A stretch of DNA of 29,386 bases from SG8-4 sp964598225 (GCA_964598225.1 CAZRBG010000067.1:1-29386); one strand, 5' to 3'. Shown: positions 1-9,405, counted from the first letter of the stretch. Numbers and translations are program-made. Notes: generated from the sequence alone by a model not told the origin.

Positions 1-996
1 CTTGGGGGATCCCTGCAAAATGTCGGCAAGCACTTCGTCGGTCGTGATTCCTTCGGCCTGTCCCTCGAAATTCAAAAGGATGCGATGGCGCAGGGCCGGC
101 AACGCCGAACCTTCGATATCGGCAAAGCTCACGTGATAACGTTCATCGAGCATCGCCCTGACTTTCCCGGCCAGCACCAGCGCTTGGACGCCTCGCGGCG
201 AGGAGCCAAAACGGACGAAGCGGTTCGTCACGTCTGCCGCGAATTCACCTTGCGGGTGCGTCGCTAATACCAGGCGGATCGCGTAGTCCTGCACGTGCTC
301 GGCCATGACCACATGTTTTACCAGTTCCTGAGCATCAATTATTTCCTCGGCGCCTATAACGGAATCGGCTCTCGGCTCATGGCCCGCCGTGGTACGGTCG
401 ACGATAGATCGTAACTCATCGCGATTGCTGTACGGCACGATCAACTTGAAGAAGAATCTGTCCAGTTGCGCTTCCGGCAGCGGATAGGTCCCTTCCTGCT
501 CGATTGGATTCTGCGTCGCCAGCACCATAAACGGCTCCGGGAGCCTGCGGATTTGCCCGCCGCTGGTTACCGAGTGCTCCTGCATGGCTTCGAGCATCGC
601 CGACTGTGTTTTGGGGGTAGCGCGGTTGATCTCGTCGGCGAGGATGATCTGCCCAAAGATGGGGCCTTTCTGGAACTGGAACTGGCGCTTTCCCGTTTTG
701 GCGTCCTCCATCACAATGTTTGTGCCAATGATGTCGGCCGGCATTAAATCGGGTGTGAATTGAATGCGCCTAAATTCGAGCGAGAAAACGTCGCTCAAGG
801 TCCGCACAAGCAGCGTCTTGCCAAGGCCCGGCACGCCTTCGAGCAGGACGTGTCCGCCGCAGAACAGAGATATGAGCACATTATCGACAATTCTCTCATA
901 GCCGACTATGACCTTGCCGACCTCGCGGCGCAGCGATTCGAACATCCGACGAAAATCCTTGCACTGCTCTTCAACATCATTCGTATTTTTTGCCAT
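1..996 (-). CDS. MoxR-family AAA+ ATPase (3' end cut by window edge)
   Basis: MoxR AAA+ ATPases act as chaperone-like ATPases, usually together with VWA-domain proteins encoded beside them. The minus frame opens at ATG 996 and stays open to base 1, giving 332 visible codons. That is about the usual full MoxR length, so little is missing. Visible motifs are Walker A GVPGLGKT (residues 54-61) and Walker B ILADEINRA (D121, E122), followed by a sensor-type ATQNP segment and the family's QEGTYPLPEAQLDRF stretch. A GGGAG Shine-Dalgarno precedes the ATG by about 8 nt. The gene lies 18 nt after the VWA gene on the same strand, so the two are very probably co-transcribed. The gene continues to the left of the window. 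Family assignment is firm; the substrate is unknown. Confidence 0.95.
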   Translation of the reverse strand, partial: MAKNTNDVEEQCKDFRRMFESLRREVGKVIVGYERIVDNVLISLFCGGHVLLEGVPGLGKTLLVRTLSDVFSLEFRRIQFTPDLMPADIIGTNIVMEDAKTGKRQFQFQKGPIFGQIILADEINRATPKTQSAMLEAMQEHSVTSGGQIRRLPEPFMVLATQNPIEQEGTYPLPEAQLDRFFFKLIVPYSNRDELRSIVDRTTAGHEPRADSVIGAEEIIDAQELVKHVVMAEHVQDYAIRLVLATHPQGEFAADVTNRFVRFGSSPRGVQALVLAGKVRAMLDERYHVSFADIEGSALPALRHRILLNFEGQAEGITTDEVLADILQGSPK

Positions 997-1014
997 TTCT
1001 ATGGTCTCCCTTTG

Positions 1015-3975
1015 TCATTCATTAATTTCATCATTTGAATCTGACTCTGCCGCTTTTCGTTTTGCTCTTAGCAGTCTTTGAATATGCTCGCTGCCCTCAC
1101 CGGCGGCAGGTTTTGCCGGGGCAGACTCTGCCGGCTTCGTTTCAGGTTTGGGTCTCACCGGACGTTCGGCGTCAGCCGCGGGCAGTTCGCCCTCGAATTC
1201 TTCGCTTGCCCGGTAGCGCTTGGAAGCGACCGTTGCTGCTTTGCGAGCCTCAAGCTGGTCGCGAAGTTTCTGCCGCCTTGCCTGTAGCCGTTCGAGGGTC
1301 TTGTCGGCTTTGAGTTCGGTCTTGCGAATTCGCAATAAGACTGCTACTCGACGCGCCATTGCACGGAAATCGAGCACAACTCTGCGCATCGCCACGTCCA
1401 GCAGGAAAAGTGCGAGCCAGATAAACATTAACGGGCGCAACAGCGGTGTTTGAGTTTCCGGGAACTTCAGGCCGGCCGAGTCGAACAGATTCACCTGGTT
1501 GGGATCGGGGCCTAAAATGCGGCCGCCGGTGATGTTGCTGACCTCTGCGAGCAAAGGGGCGTTATCGGTCAGGTCGCGAAACTCCGGGGCGAATGGAATC
1601 GTTACGGTCGTGTGAGTGAAATGGGTCTTATCGTCCTCACCGGGTCTTCTGTAGCGCAGATTAACGATGTAGCTACCCGAAGAGGTCGCCTGAAACTGAC
1701 CGCTGTATTGCCCCGGTCCGATTTGAGTAAGCCCGATAGCATCACTCTCGACGTCCGGCGATATCACCTGCCCCTCGATATTGGCGAGCTGCATGAATTT
1801 GCCTTCACCGTCTATCGCCTCGACGTTAACCGTGACCTGGCGGCCCTGAATATCTGCCGAGACTTCGCAGTCGGTGGACTGGGAAGGCTTGCCCGCCCAG
1901 CGGATCGTCTGTTCCCAGAAATCCTCGAAACCCGGCCACTGAAGCCAGCTCGACGCCCAGCGGCTGTCGATCGAACTGGTAAACGCCACACAGCGGCCCA
2001 TTCCCGCCTGACAGGTGGCAAGAACGGGATCGGACTGATGGCTTTCGAGAACCACCTGATTGAGGCCCCCCTTGGCGCCGGTCACCACATAGCCGTCAAG
2101 CTGGGGCATCGACGAAGACAAACCCTGTATGATCTCACTCAGAGAGTAGCTGATCCGGGGCGTGAATGTTTCTTCCAGTATCAGTGCGCGCCTGACTACC
2201 TGCGCTTCCTTTATGAATATCTGGGGCAGTTGCTGAGGATTCTTTACATTGTAGAAGCGCCCGCCGGTAAGCTGTGCGACCCGCCGGAGGCTCTGAACGT
2301 CTGCGGGCGAATGGGGAAAAATACCCACGCCCGTGCAGGTGATCCCCGCCTGCCTGCACTGATTGAGCAATTGAGTGCTTGGATCCTGAGGATCACCGTC
2401 GCTGATTACAATTACGTGTTTCTGCCCTGCGTCGCAACTAACCAGCGCCTTATAGGCCATCTGCAGGTGAGAGTGCAAACTGGGCATGTCACCCATTCGC
2501 ATTTGCTTGATGGCGGAAGTCACAGCCTTTTTGTCTCCCGCCGGAGCGAGGGGAAATACCCAGTCGCCCGAACCGCCCTGCCAGCCGTAGGCCAGGACGC
2601 CGACCAGGTCCAGCCTGCTCAATGTATTGACTGCTGCGACCGCTACTCTCTGGCCCCAGAAATTGCCCTGCGGCATCTCACAGGCATGCATTATCAGCAC
2701 CAGTGCGCCTTTGGGCATCTGCTTTTTCTGAGGCGGATCAAGGTCCACCGGCAGGATTTCCGCTACGGGCGAGCCGATCCAGCCGCCGGCGCCGAACGAC
2801 TCAGGTCCCCCTGTCATTATCAATCCCCCTCCGAGGTCGGTAACATAACGGCAAAGCATCTCCTGCTGCTGGTAGGTGAAGCTGCCGCAGCCGGTGTTAA
2901 CCAGAACTATTGCGTCGGTGTCCATGAGTCGAGACAGGTTGCCCGGAAAATCGGCTGTATTGGTGTATCGCACATCAATGTCGGAATTCTGCAAAGCCGT
3001 GCTCAGAGTCTGCGAAGCAGTCCCGTCGGAGTCCACGATGAGGACGTGTCCCGGGCCGGCGACGTACGTTAAGGCGCTGGCGCGGTTGTTCTGAACGATC
3101 TGGTCCTGTCCCGGATCGTCGGGCATGTACACCACCTCGAACTCGTGTATGCCGCGAGTGCCGACCGGCATGGAGATAGTCTTGACGTTGGTGCCCGGAT
3201 CCAATTCGACGGGTACGGCGATTTCCGATGAATCCGGGACCAGATCGACCGGCTCGCCGTTGAGATTGAGCATCAGCTTGCCGTTTGTTTTGGCCGTGCT
3301 GTTGAGAATGAACCGCAGCGAGACGGTCTGGCCGCTTCTTGCCTGCGCCGGGGCGGCCAGACGCTTGAAGATCACTTCGTTGGAATACCGGTACCGAATC
3401 GGCAGCACGTCTATTGGAATCTTGTTAGCCGCGGCAATTCGTGCCGCTTCTTTCAGGTCACCGGCGGTTTCGTTGCCCTCGCTGACGAGCAGTATCCTGA
3501 CGGCGGTGTCGGGCGGAGCAATCGCCATCGCCATCTGGACGCCGTCTTCAAGCTTGGTCTGTCCTCCGGTAAGAGTCGTGTTTCTTCGGCGAATTTCCTT
3601 GTCCCCGGAGGGCAACTTCGAGATGCTGGGTGCTTCGGCAACATCAACGACAGCCAGTTGATCTCGCGGCGCTTTGCCCGCCAGAGCAGTTTCGAGATAA
3701 TCGAGACTCGCCCCCTGATACTCGGCCGGGATGGAAAGGCTGCGGTCGATCACGGGAATCAGGGTCACACGCCGGCTTGTCCTGCTGAGCATGGGGCGCG
3801 CCAGCAAGGCAACCAGAACCAGGACGACGAAACAGCGCAGGATTATTGCGAGCGTCCGCCTTGTGGGGCCGAGAGCGGCCAGGTATTTCCTGCCGAGCCA
3901 GACTATCGGCACCAGCAGCAGGCACGCGATAAGCCACAAGGGCTGAGCAAAATAAAATCCGTACGAATAATTCAT
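1015..3975 (-). CDS. Large membrane protein with VWA and glutamine amidotransferase-like domains
   Basis: The protein is about 986 aa and is anchored by two N-terminal TM segments (about 10-28 and 41-59), a BatA/DUF1355-like layout. A VWA-type domain follows with the metal-binding DxSxS (D77, S79, S81). A glutamine amidotransferase-like domain comes next (about 315-410, with a MTGGPESFGAGG loop). A second VWA-like domain (about 420-600) lacks DxSxS, reading HACEM instead. Near the C-terminus there is a TM segment (about 845-863) and a charged, Pro/Ala-rich coiled-coil tail of about 120 residues. ATG 3975 is preferred because it forms a 4-nt ATGA overlap with the upstream stop, as at the preceding junction; an in-frame ATG at 3984 is possible. 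It lies directly before moxR, and VWA proteins are the usual MoxR partners. The precise role is unknown. Confidence 0.88.
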   Translation of the reverse strand: MNYSYGFYFAQPLWLIACLLLVPIVWLGRKYLAALGPTRRTLAIILRCFVVLVLVALLARPMLSRTSRRVTLIPVIDRSLSIPAEYQGASLDYLETALAGKAPRDQLAVVDVAEAPSISKLPSGDKEIRRRNTTLTGGQTKLEDGVQMAMAIAPPDTAVRILLVSEGNETAGDLKEAARIAAANKIPIDVLPIRYRYSNEVIFKRLAAPAQARSGQTVSLRFILNSTAKTNGKLMLNLNGEPVDLVPDSSEIAVPVELDPGTNVKTISMPVGTRGIHEFEVVYMPDDPGQDQIVQNNRASALTYVAGPGHVLIVDSDGTASQTLSTALQNSDIDVRYTNTADFPGNLSRLMDTDAIVLVNTGCGSFTYQQQEMLCRYVTDLGGGLIMTGGPESFGAGGWIGSPVAEILPVDLDPPQKKQMPKGALVLIMHACEMPQGNFWGQRVAVAAVNTLSRLDLVGVLAYGWQGGSGDWVFPLAPAGDKKAVTSAIKQMRMGDMPSLHSHLQMAYKALVSCDAGQKHVIVISDGDPQDPSTQLLNQCRQAGITCTGVGIFPHSPADVQSLRRVAQLTGGRFYNVKNPQQLPQIFIKEAQVVRRALILEETFTPRISYSLSEIIQGLSSSMPQLDGYVVTGAKGGLNQVVLESHQSDPVLATCQAGMGRCVAFTSSIDSRWASSWLQWPGFEDFWEQTIRWAGKPSQSTDCEVSADIQGRQVTVNVEAIDGEGKFMQLANIEGQVISPDVESDAIGLTQIGPGQYSGQFQATSSGSYIVNLRYRRPGEDDKTHFTHTTVTIPFAPEFRDLTDNAPLLAEVSNITGGRILGPDPNQVNLFDSAGLKFPETQTPLLRPLMFIWLALFLLDVAMRRVVLDFRAMARRVAVLLRIRKTELKADKTLERLQARRQKLRDQLEARKAATVASKRYRASEEFEGELPAADAERPVRPKPETKPAESAPAKPAAGEGSEHIQRLLRAKRKAAESDSNDEINE

Positions 3976-6458
3976 AATTGCCATACCTGTATCCGCATAT
4001 TGTCGCGGTCGGCAATAAAAGCTCGACGTTTTTCATCAACCGCCACGCCCCAGGGGCACGCTAACTCGCCCAGTCGACGGCCCGGCTGTCCATACACGGC
4101 GAGACTCCGGCCCTTGGGATCGAATAGTTGTACTCTATTATTTCCGTATTCGCAAACAACAAGCGTGCCATCGGCCAGCAGCGCCAGGTCGTAAGGGTAA
4201 CGAAGTTGACCCGGCCCCCGCCCTACCGAGCCAATGTACCCCATAAGCTCGCCATCAAGATCGTACATCGCGATGCGATGGTTACAGGCGTCGGCGACAT
4301 AAAGACGCTTGCGTGATTGATCGATACAGACAGCGGAAGGGCGGCTGAATTGCTCGCGTCCGCTTCCGAGAGAACCGAAGCAGAATAAGAACTCACCCTC
4401 CTCCGTGAAAACGCTGACCCGATCGTTGCCGCCGTATTCGCTTACGAAGATTCTGCCGTCCCCGGCGAATGCAACATCCGTAGGATAAATGAAACAGCCT
4501 TCATCCTCTCCGAATTTGCCGAACTGGTCGATAATTTCATCTTCCGGCGAGAAAATCATAATCCTGTGATAGTGCGTGTCGGCTACGTACAGGTTGCCGT
4601 TCGGAGCAACGCTCAGTCCGGTGGGTTTGCCCAATTCAATCTGCGGCATTTCTATGGTAGCCAGATAATCACCTTTAGGGCCGAATTTCTGGATTCTCCC
4701 TGTTTTGTCAACAATAAAGAGTGTGCCGTTCTCGGCGATGTCGATGGCGCGAGGATGGATGAACTGGCCCTGCCCGCGCCCGGTTTCGCCGAAGGCCGAC
4801 AACACTTTCGTTTCCTCCGGAGGCTCGGACTTGCCGCTACATCCAGCCAGAGATATTAGACAGGTCCCGAATATCATAAACAGCGTAATTCGGCGCGTCC
4901 GCATCGCCCGAAGCAACAGCACGATACATGCCGCCAAAACGAGAAACAGACAAACCAGAACAAGGCAGGAAGCAATGACCTGCTGGTCTCGGGCGTAATG
5001 CATTTGATTCAGCAACCGCTGGGCGAAATTTGGCAGGCCTGCAGGCAGCAGCACCATCGTAGCAGAAAGCTCGGTGATACTGAACATCAGAACAAGCAAA
5101 AACGTGCCGATAAATAAAGGCCAGGTATGCGGCAGGTGCACATGTAAAGCCGCTTTGAAGCGGGTGGCGCCATCGAGAGACGCTATTTCCGACAGCACCC
5201 TGCGGTGGCCGGATCGAGTCAGAAGAAGCAAAATCAAAGCTACTCCTGCGAATCTGCAAGCCTGGCCCGCCGAAACAATGTACCACCCCTGCCTGACAGC
5301 CATTGGGGCGTTGCATATCGTAAGCATCTTGATTAACGAAACAGCAATCAGCGAAGCCGGGACGAACATGACCACCAATACGGTCGTGCGCACCAGTACC
5401 GAGAGCAATCGCCGGAATCTGCCGATCTCTCTGCGGCCCGTTGTCTCCAGAGACAAAGCTCCATGCGCAATCAGATAAGCAATTAAGGCGGCACCTGCGG
5501 CAATGCCAAACGACCAGGTTAAATCATCGGAGTGCAGCATGAAAAACTGTCTGAGTGCTTTCGTATCGGCCATGTTGCCTATCAATATTGCAACCGGCGC
5601 TATCAATGAAACTCCGAGCAGGAAAATAAGGAAAATCCATTGCCATTTGCTCGATTGCATCTCAGCCACTTCAACTACGGCAGCGTTTGGGCCCCAGGTC
5701 CGCGAGCCTTTTCCAATTGCTATCGCCACAACCACGGCAATCGCCACAACGGGCCATGCCGCACGGGCGAGCCGGCTTTCGGACCCTGTCTCTTCGTACA
5801 TAACCGCTAATTCCGTGCCGATTGTCTCCACGCCGGCAAGGTGAAACGTGGCAAACTCCGACAGCGCCAGGACAAAACATACGCCAAAGGCCAAAATCAG
5901 GGGCCGGACAAGCAGAGGCAGCGTGATATTCCTAAACATTTGAACGCGGCTCGCATCGAGCGATGCGCTGTCCCAGACTCGGCGGTCGATGCTTCGCCAT
6001 CCCTGGGCGATCAGCAGCCCAGCCAACGGCCAATACCAGAGTATCAGAACCATCGAAGATGTAAATGTGCCGACGAAACGGGCAAGTTCGGGCTTGCCCG
6101 ACAGGAAGGCTCCCAACTTCGTCGTCGGACTCATCAATAGTATCCAGGCGTAATAGAGGACATAGCGTGGCAGTACAAGAGGCATCAAAAGCAAAAACAG
6201 CAAAACATCCCCGCCCCTGCGAGAGGTGCCGAGCAGCCGTCCCGGAATCCAGGCCAATAGAACGGCGGCAGCAGCAATTATCGCCGCCAATGCAACCGAG
6301 CGAAGCGCCGCCGGGACAATCCGCGAAGTTAACTCCAGCTCTCCCACAGGAGATAAAGCTTGCGATAAAAAAACAACCAGCGGAAGAAAAATCACCACCG
6401 CCCACAAAGCCAGTGAAATCGTAGTCAGAAATTTGCTTGGGGCAGTGCCATTGGTCAC
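3972..6458 (-). CDS. ABC transporter permease fused to NHL-repeat beta-propeller lipoprotein
   Basis: The protein is 828 aa. Residues 1 to about 515 form a double-length iron(III)/ThiP-type permease with about 12 TM segments. Each half carries an EAA-like cytoplasmic loop ending in LP (SASLDASRVQMFRNITLP, and EIASLDGATRFKAALHVHLP). At residue 519 the frame runs into what looks like a complete lipoprotein signal: MRTRR, a hydrophobic core, then lipobox LAGC with Cys540. Residues about 550-828 hold six NHL repeats (for example YVADTHYHRIMIF and FIADRDNMRIQVW), predicting a six-bladed propeller. There is no stop codon at the junction. It overlaps the solute-binding gene upstream by ATGA (6455-6458) and the VWA gene downstream. 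It could be one polypeptide, or the propeller could also be made separately from ATG 4904, although no good Shine-Dalgarno precedes that ATG. No ATPase subunit is in view. Confidence 0.9.
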   Translation of the reverse strand: MTNGTAPSKFLTTISLALWAVVIFLPLVVFLSQALSPVGELELTSRIVPAALRSVALAAIIAAAAVLLAWIPGRLLGTSRRGGDVLLFLLLMPLVLPRYVLYYAWILLMSPTTKLGAFLSGKPELARFVGTFTSSMVLILWYWPLAGLLIAQGWRSIDRRVWDSASLDASRVQMFRNITLPLLVRPLILAFGVCFVLALSEFATFHLAGVETIGTELAVMYEETGSESRLARAAWPVVAIAVVVAIAIGKGSRTWGPNAAVVEVAEMQSSKWQWIFLIFLLGVSLIAPVAILIGNMADTKALRQFFMLHSDDLTWSFGIAAGAALIAYLIAHGALSLETTGRREIGRFRRLLSVLVRTTVLVVMFVPASLIAVSLIKMLTICNAPMAVRQGWYIVSAGQACRFAGVALILLLLTRSGHRRVLSEIASLDGATRFKAALHVHLPHTWPLFIGTFLLVLMFSITELSATMVLLPAGLPNFAQRLLNQMHYARDQQVIASCLVLVCLFLVLAACIVLLLRAMRTRRITLFMIFGTCLISLAGCSGKSEPPEETKVLSAFGETGRGQGQFIHPRAIDIAENGTLFIVDKTGRIQKFGPKGDYLATIEMPQIELGKPTGLSVAPNGNLYVADTHYHRIMIFSPEDEIIDQFGKFGEDEGCFIYPTDVAFAGDGRIFVSEYGGNDRVSVFTEEGEFLFCFGSLGSGREQFSRPSAVCIDQSRKRLYVADACNHRIAMYDLDGELMGYIGSVGRGPGQLRYPYDLALLADGTLVVCEYGNNRVQLFDPKGRSLAVYGQPGRRLGELACPWGVAVDEKRRAFIADRDNMRIQVWQL

Positions 6459-7489
6459 CGAAGAATCTCCCCCGCCGTCTTGATCGCTGTCGGCAAGTGA
6501 TCGGCTATCTTATCGTAGTCAACGTTCAGCGGATTATCAATCGCGTACGACTCAAACTGCTCGGCTAATCCCTTGTGAATCGGCGTGTTGTGAGAATCGC
6601 TCCGAACGAGCATCAACTCGAGTTTCTCGCTGAGCAGAAAATCCATCAATTTGGCCGCTGCCTCCAGATGCCTGGCGCCCTTTATAACCGCGGCGGTGTT
6701 CGGTATCGTCAGGACGCCGTCACCACCCTGATCGAGAAAGTTCATTTTTACCGGCCAGCCGTTTCGCTGACCGGCGTAAACATCGTCGGTATCGGTAAAG
6801 CATACGTCGGCTTGTCCGGTCGCCACCATTTTCACCGCCGTGCTGTTGCCGGAGACTATCCGTATTTCGTTTGCCTTGAGCGCTTCGAGAATCTGCCGCG
6901 CGCGCTCGGGGCCGTAGTGAGCGAACCAGCTCGCCACGTCCCCGCCGGTCGTGCCGAATTCGGGAGCGGCCATAACCAATCGGCCTTTCCATTTTTCGTC
7001 GAGACAATCCTCCAGAGACTTGGGCGCCTCCTCAGCCGAGACTCTTTCTGTACCGTAAGCGATCACTCGCGCTCGCAGAGCAAATCCGTACCATCGACCG
7101 TTCGGATCGGCATGCAGTTCCGGCCACCCGACGGTAGCACCGCTATGGTATGAACTCAGCAGGCCCTGGCGAGCGAGACGGATCGTGTAGAATATCTCGC
7201 TCGACCAGAAAACGTCGGCAACCGGCGACTCGGCCTCGGCTCGGATTTTTTGAACCAGCCCGGCGGTCTTGCTGGCCTCGGTGTCGTACCGGGCCAGAAC
7301 GTCGATACCCGACTGCTTCTCGAATTCGGCTACTATCGGCTCGGCAACAGCCTGATCCACCGAGCAATACAAAACCACCTGCTTCCCGTCTCGATCCCCG
7401 TCTTCCCTGCACGACAAGCATGATAAAGTCAGCAGTACGGCTATAACGAAGAGAAGGCCTGAATAAGTGACGTGTGTTTTTTTTCGCAT
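6455..7489 (-). CDS. Extracellular solute-binding lipoprotein, iron(III)-type ABC transporter
   Basis: The protein is 344 aa and resembles periplasmic ferric-type binding proteins (AfuA/FbpA, COG1840-like). It has an N-terminal signal with the basic start MRKKTH, a hydrophobic core, and two candidate acylation cysteines (C24 and C27 in LSCLSC), neither a perfect lipobox. The mature part begins VVLYCSVDQAVAEPIVAEFEKQ, typical of the fold, and has the usual ADVFWSSE and PNTAAVIKGARHLEAA segments. Its stop overlaps the permease start by ATGA, so it is the cognate binding protein of the permease-NHL fusion. No Shine-Dalgarno is visible before ATG 7489. About 97 nt separate it from the preceding coiled-coil gene. 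The ligand cannot be read from sequence; iron or a phosphonate-type anion are the usual options. Confidence 0.9.
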   Translation of the reverse strand: MRKKTHVTYSGLLFVIAVLLTLSCLSCREDGDRDGKQVVLYCSVDQAVAEPIVAEFEKQSGIDVLARYDTEASKTAGLVQKIRAEAESPVADVFWSSEIFYTIRLARQGLLSSYHSGATVGWPELHADPNGRWYGFALRARVIAYGTERVSAEEAPKSLEDCLDEKWKGRLVMAAPEFGTTGGDVASWFAHYGPERARQILEALKANEIRIVSGNSTAVKMVATGQADVCFTDTDDVYAGQRNGWPVKMNFLDQGGDGVLTIPNTAAVIKGARHLEAAAKLMDFLLSEKLELMLVRSDSHNTPIHKGLAEQFESYAIDNPLNVDYDKIADHLPTAIKTAGEILR

Positions 7490-7586
7490 AATCGTAGTAG
7501 TTTAGTGTAAATTTGTGTTAACTTGTGCCGTAGGTATTCGTGGTTCCACTTATTTGGTTGCGGTTAATTGTGCGCCGGACAGTATC

Positions 7587-9251
7587 TTAGTTGTCGCCGG
7601 GTTGTTCGAGGCCGCCAAAATACTGCTTTATGGCTCCTTCGTACCTGCGTGGGATTTCGTTCTCGCTGATCGCCTCGGCGGCGCCTTCGCGGGCGGCCTG
7701 GACCACCTCTTTGAAATCGCGTGTCGCTTCGCCTTTTATCTGTGATTCCTTGAAATACCAACTGGCGATGACGGGCCCCTGGCCCGGCTTGTTCTTGGTT
7801 TTCACTCGTTTCGTAGCCGTTGCGGCGCTGTCGTCGGTCTTGCGGGGACCGTAACCCATACCGGGACCGCCTGTGCCGGGACCCGATCTGTTGGAGTCTC
7901 CTTCGGCAAAAGGCCCGTATTTCCCGGGGCCTTCGCACAGTCCATCGCCGAGGCAACCGATTGCCCGAGCTATCTCATCAAGAGTTGCCTGCGTCAGGTT
8001 CAACTGCTGTTGCAGGCTCTCGAAACCGTCCAACTCTTCCATAACCGCGGCCAGTTCATCGGCGGACAATCCGCCGGCGCCCATGCCGCAGGCAGCCATC
8101 GCCTCGCCCAAACCCGCGCACTGGCTCATCGCCATCCGGCTTGCGGCAGCCTTTTTCATCAACTCCTCGATCTTGTCCGGATCGAGACCGGCGTTTTGCA
8201 GGGCCTTTTTCAGTTGCTTTTCGTTCATCTGAGCGAGTTTTTTGTCTAATCCCTGCTTTTGAAGCTCTTTTTCGAGTTCTTCGTTGTTTTTGGCCAGTTC
8301 CGTAAGCCGCTTCGACAATCGCTGCAACTGCTCCGAAATGGCCTTTCGCTGCTCCGGCGTAAGCTTGCCCTGTGCAAGGTCTTTTTGAAGTTGGTTGAGC
8401 AGGTTCGAAGCCTCGCCGAACTTGCCTTTGGCAAGTGCCAGCCGCAATTTCTGCGAGAAAGGATCGGCCGAGCCGCGAAGCTTTTTGAACATATTTTGCA
8501 GCATTTTCATCGATTCGAGCTGAGTGCTCTCCTGCATCTTCTGGACTTTGTCCGAGAGATCGCCGAGTTGGCGGATGGCGCGGCGTTTGATATCCTGCGG
8601 ATCAGCTTGGCCGGGCGCCTGGTCCAGCTTGCTAAGGGCGTCGGCCAATTCAGGCTCGCCGAGCCTCTCCACGGTCGATTTAACCGGATTCGCGGCTTCC
8701 TTGATAGCCACCTTCGTCTGTTCAAGCTGCCGGGTTTTCTCCTGCTGCTGTTCTTTCTTCCGTAGAAAGCCGAGCAGGTCCTTCTGCGGCATAAACATCG
8801 CCAGAACCATAACTGTAAGCCACATGCTGACGGCGTAAATCCAGCATTTGGAAGGCTTTATCGGAAAATGCCCCCGAATATCTGCGCGGCCGGCCCTATC
8901 ATAAGCTTCCTCTCGTGCCGCCTCCGCAAACGGATCATCCATTTCCGCCAGCGCAAGGGTCGTGCTGAACCGCTCATCGAGCAGCAGTCGCTCATCGAGC
9001 AGCAACGACGCCTGCATCCGGCTGGGCTGTTTCAGCAGCCAGATTGCAAGAACCAGCACCATCGCGACCGCCCAGAATCCCCAAAAAGTGGCGGGTGTAA
9101 TAACAGTTAAAGCAAACAGACGCTCTGCCAAAACGGTAAGAACTGCTACAATCCCGGCGGCAATCAAAATCCGCCCGGCACTCCTGAGAAGCAAATTGAC
9201 GTTGCACCTCAGCCTCACGCTGCGAATTCGCTTGTCGAGTGGCTTGTACAT
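7587..9251 (-). CDS. Membrane-anchored coiled-coil protein (DUF4175-like architecture)
   Basis: The protein is 554 aa, taking ATG 9251. This start has a strong AAAGGAG Shine-Dalgarno six nt upstream; an alternative in-frame start 30 nt further upstream is poorer. There are two N-terminal TM segments (about 26-70), a third TM at about 135-155, then a long charged, Lys/Gln/Leu-rich coiled coil (about 165-400) and a Gly-rich linker. The C-terminal segment has an FKEVVQAAREGAAEAI helix. The architecture matches long coiled-coil membrane proteins that accompany MoxR/VWA genes in planctomycetes and resembles DUF4175, but I cannot name a family with certainty. It is the first gene of the minus-strand operon that runs to the left edge. 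Confidence 0.85.
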   Translation of the reverse strand: MYKPLDKRIRSVRLRCNVNLLLRSAGRILIAAGIVAVLTVLAERLFALTVITPATFWGFWAVAMVLVLAIWLLKQPSRMQASLLLDERLLLDERFSTTLALAEMDDPFAEAAREEAYDRAGRADIRGHFPIKPSKCWIYAVSMWLTVMVLAMFMPQKDLLGFLRKKEQQQEKTRQLEQTKVAIKEAANPVKSTVERLGEPELADALSKLDQAPGQADPQDIKRRAIRQLGDLSDKVQKMQESTQLESMKMLQNMFKKLRGSADPFSQKLRLALAKGKFGEASNLLNQLQKDLAQGKLTPEQRKAISEQLQRLSKRLTELAKNNEELEKELQKQGLDKKLAQMNEKQLKKALQNAGLDPDKIEELMKKAAASRMAMSQCAGLGEAMAACGMGAGGLSADELAAVMEELDGFESLQQQLNLTQATLDEIARAIGCLGDGLCEGPGKYGPFAEGDSNRSGPGTGGPGMGYGPRKTDDSAATATKRVKTKNKPGQGPVIASWYFKESQIKGEATRDFKEVVQAAREGAAEAISENEIPRRYEGAIKQYFGGLEQPGDN

Positions 9252-9377
9252 CGGTAACTCCTTTCTCGCCGGGACCTTCAATCATGCTTTAGCAACGCAA
9301 ATCCGCCCCGGCGTTCTTCGAGCACGGACCGCACACATATTAGTATAGACGCAATCCGCTGGTTATCGTTACAGATT

Positions 9378-9405
9378 ATTATACACATTTATCCATTTTA
9401 CGCAA
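9378..9405 (-). promoter_or_regulatory. Possible promoter of the MoxR/VWA/ABC operon
   Basis: On the minus strand a perfect TATAAT (9383 to 9378) lies 16 nt downstream of TTGCGT (9405 to 9400, three of six matches to TTGACA). It would give a leader of about 120 nt before ATG 9251. The -35 is weak, so this is only a candidate. Confidence 0.3.

Noticed and set aside
1612..3072. 486-codon open frame on the plus strand
   Set aside because: It is antisense to the VWA/amidotransferase-like gene, whose translation has clear domain motifs; the plus frame shows none.
4904..4904. Annotating the NHL lipoprotein as a separate gene from ATG 4904
   Set aside because: The frame is continuous with the permease and the ATG has no good ribosome site; kept as an alternative within the fusion entry.
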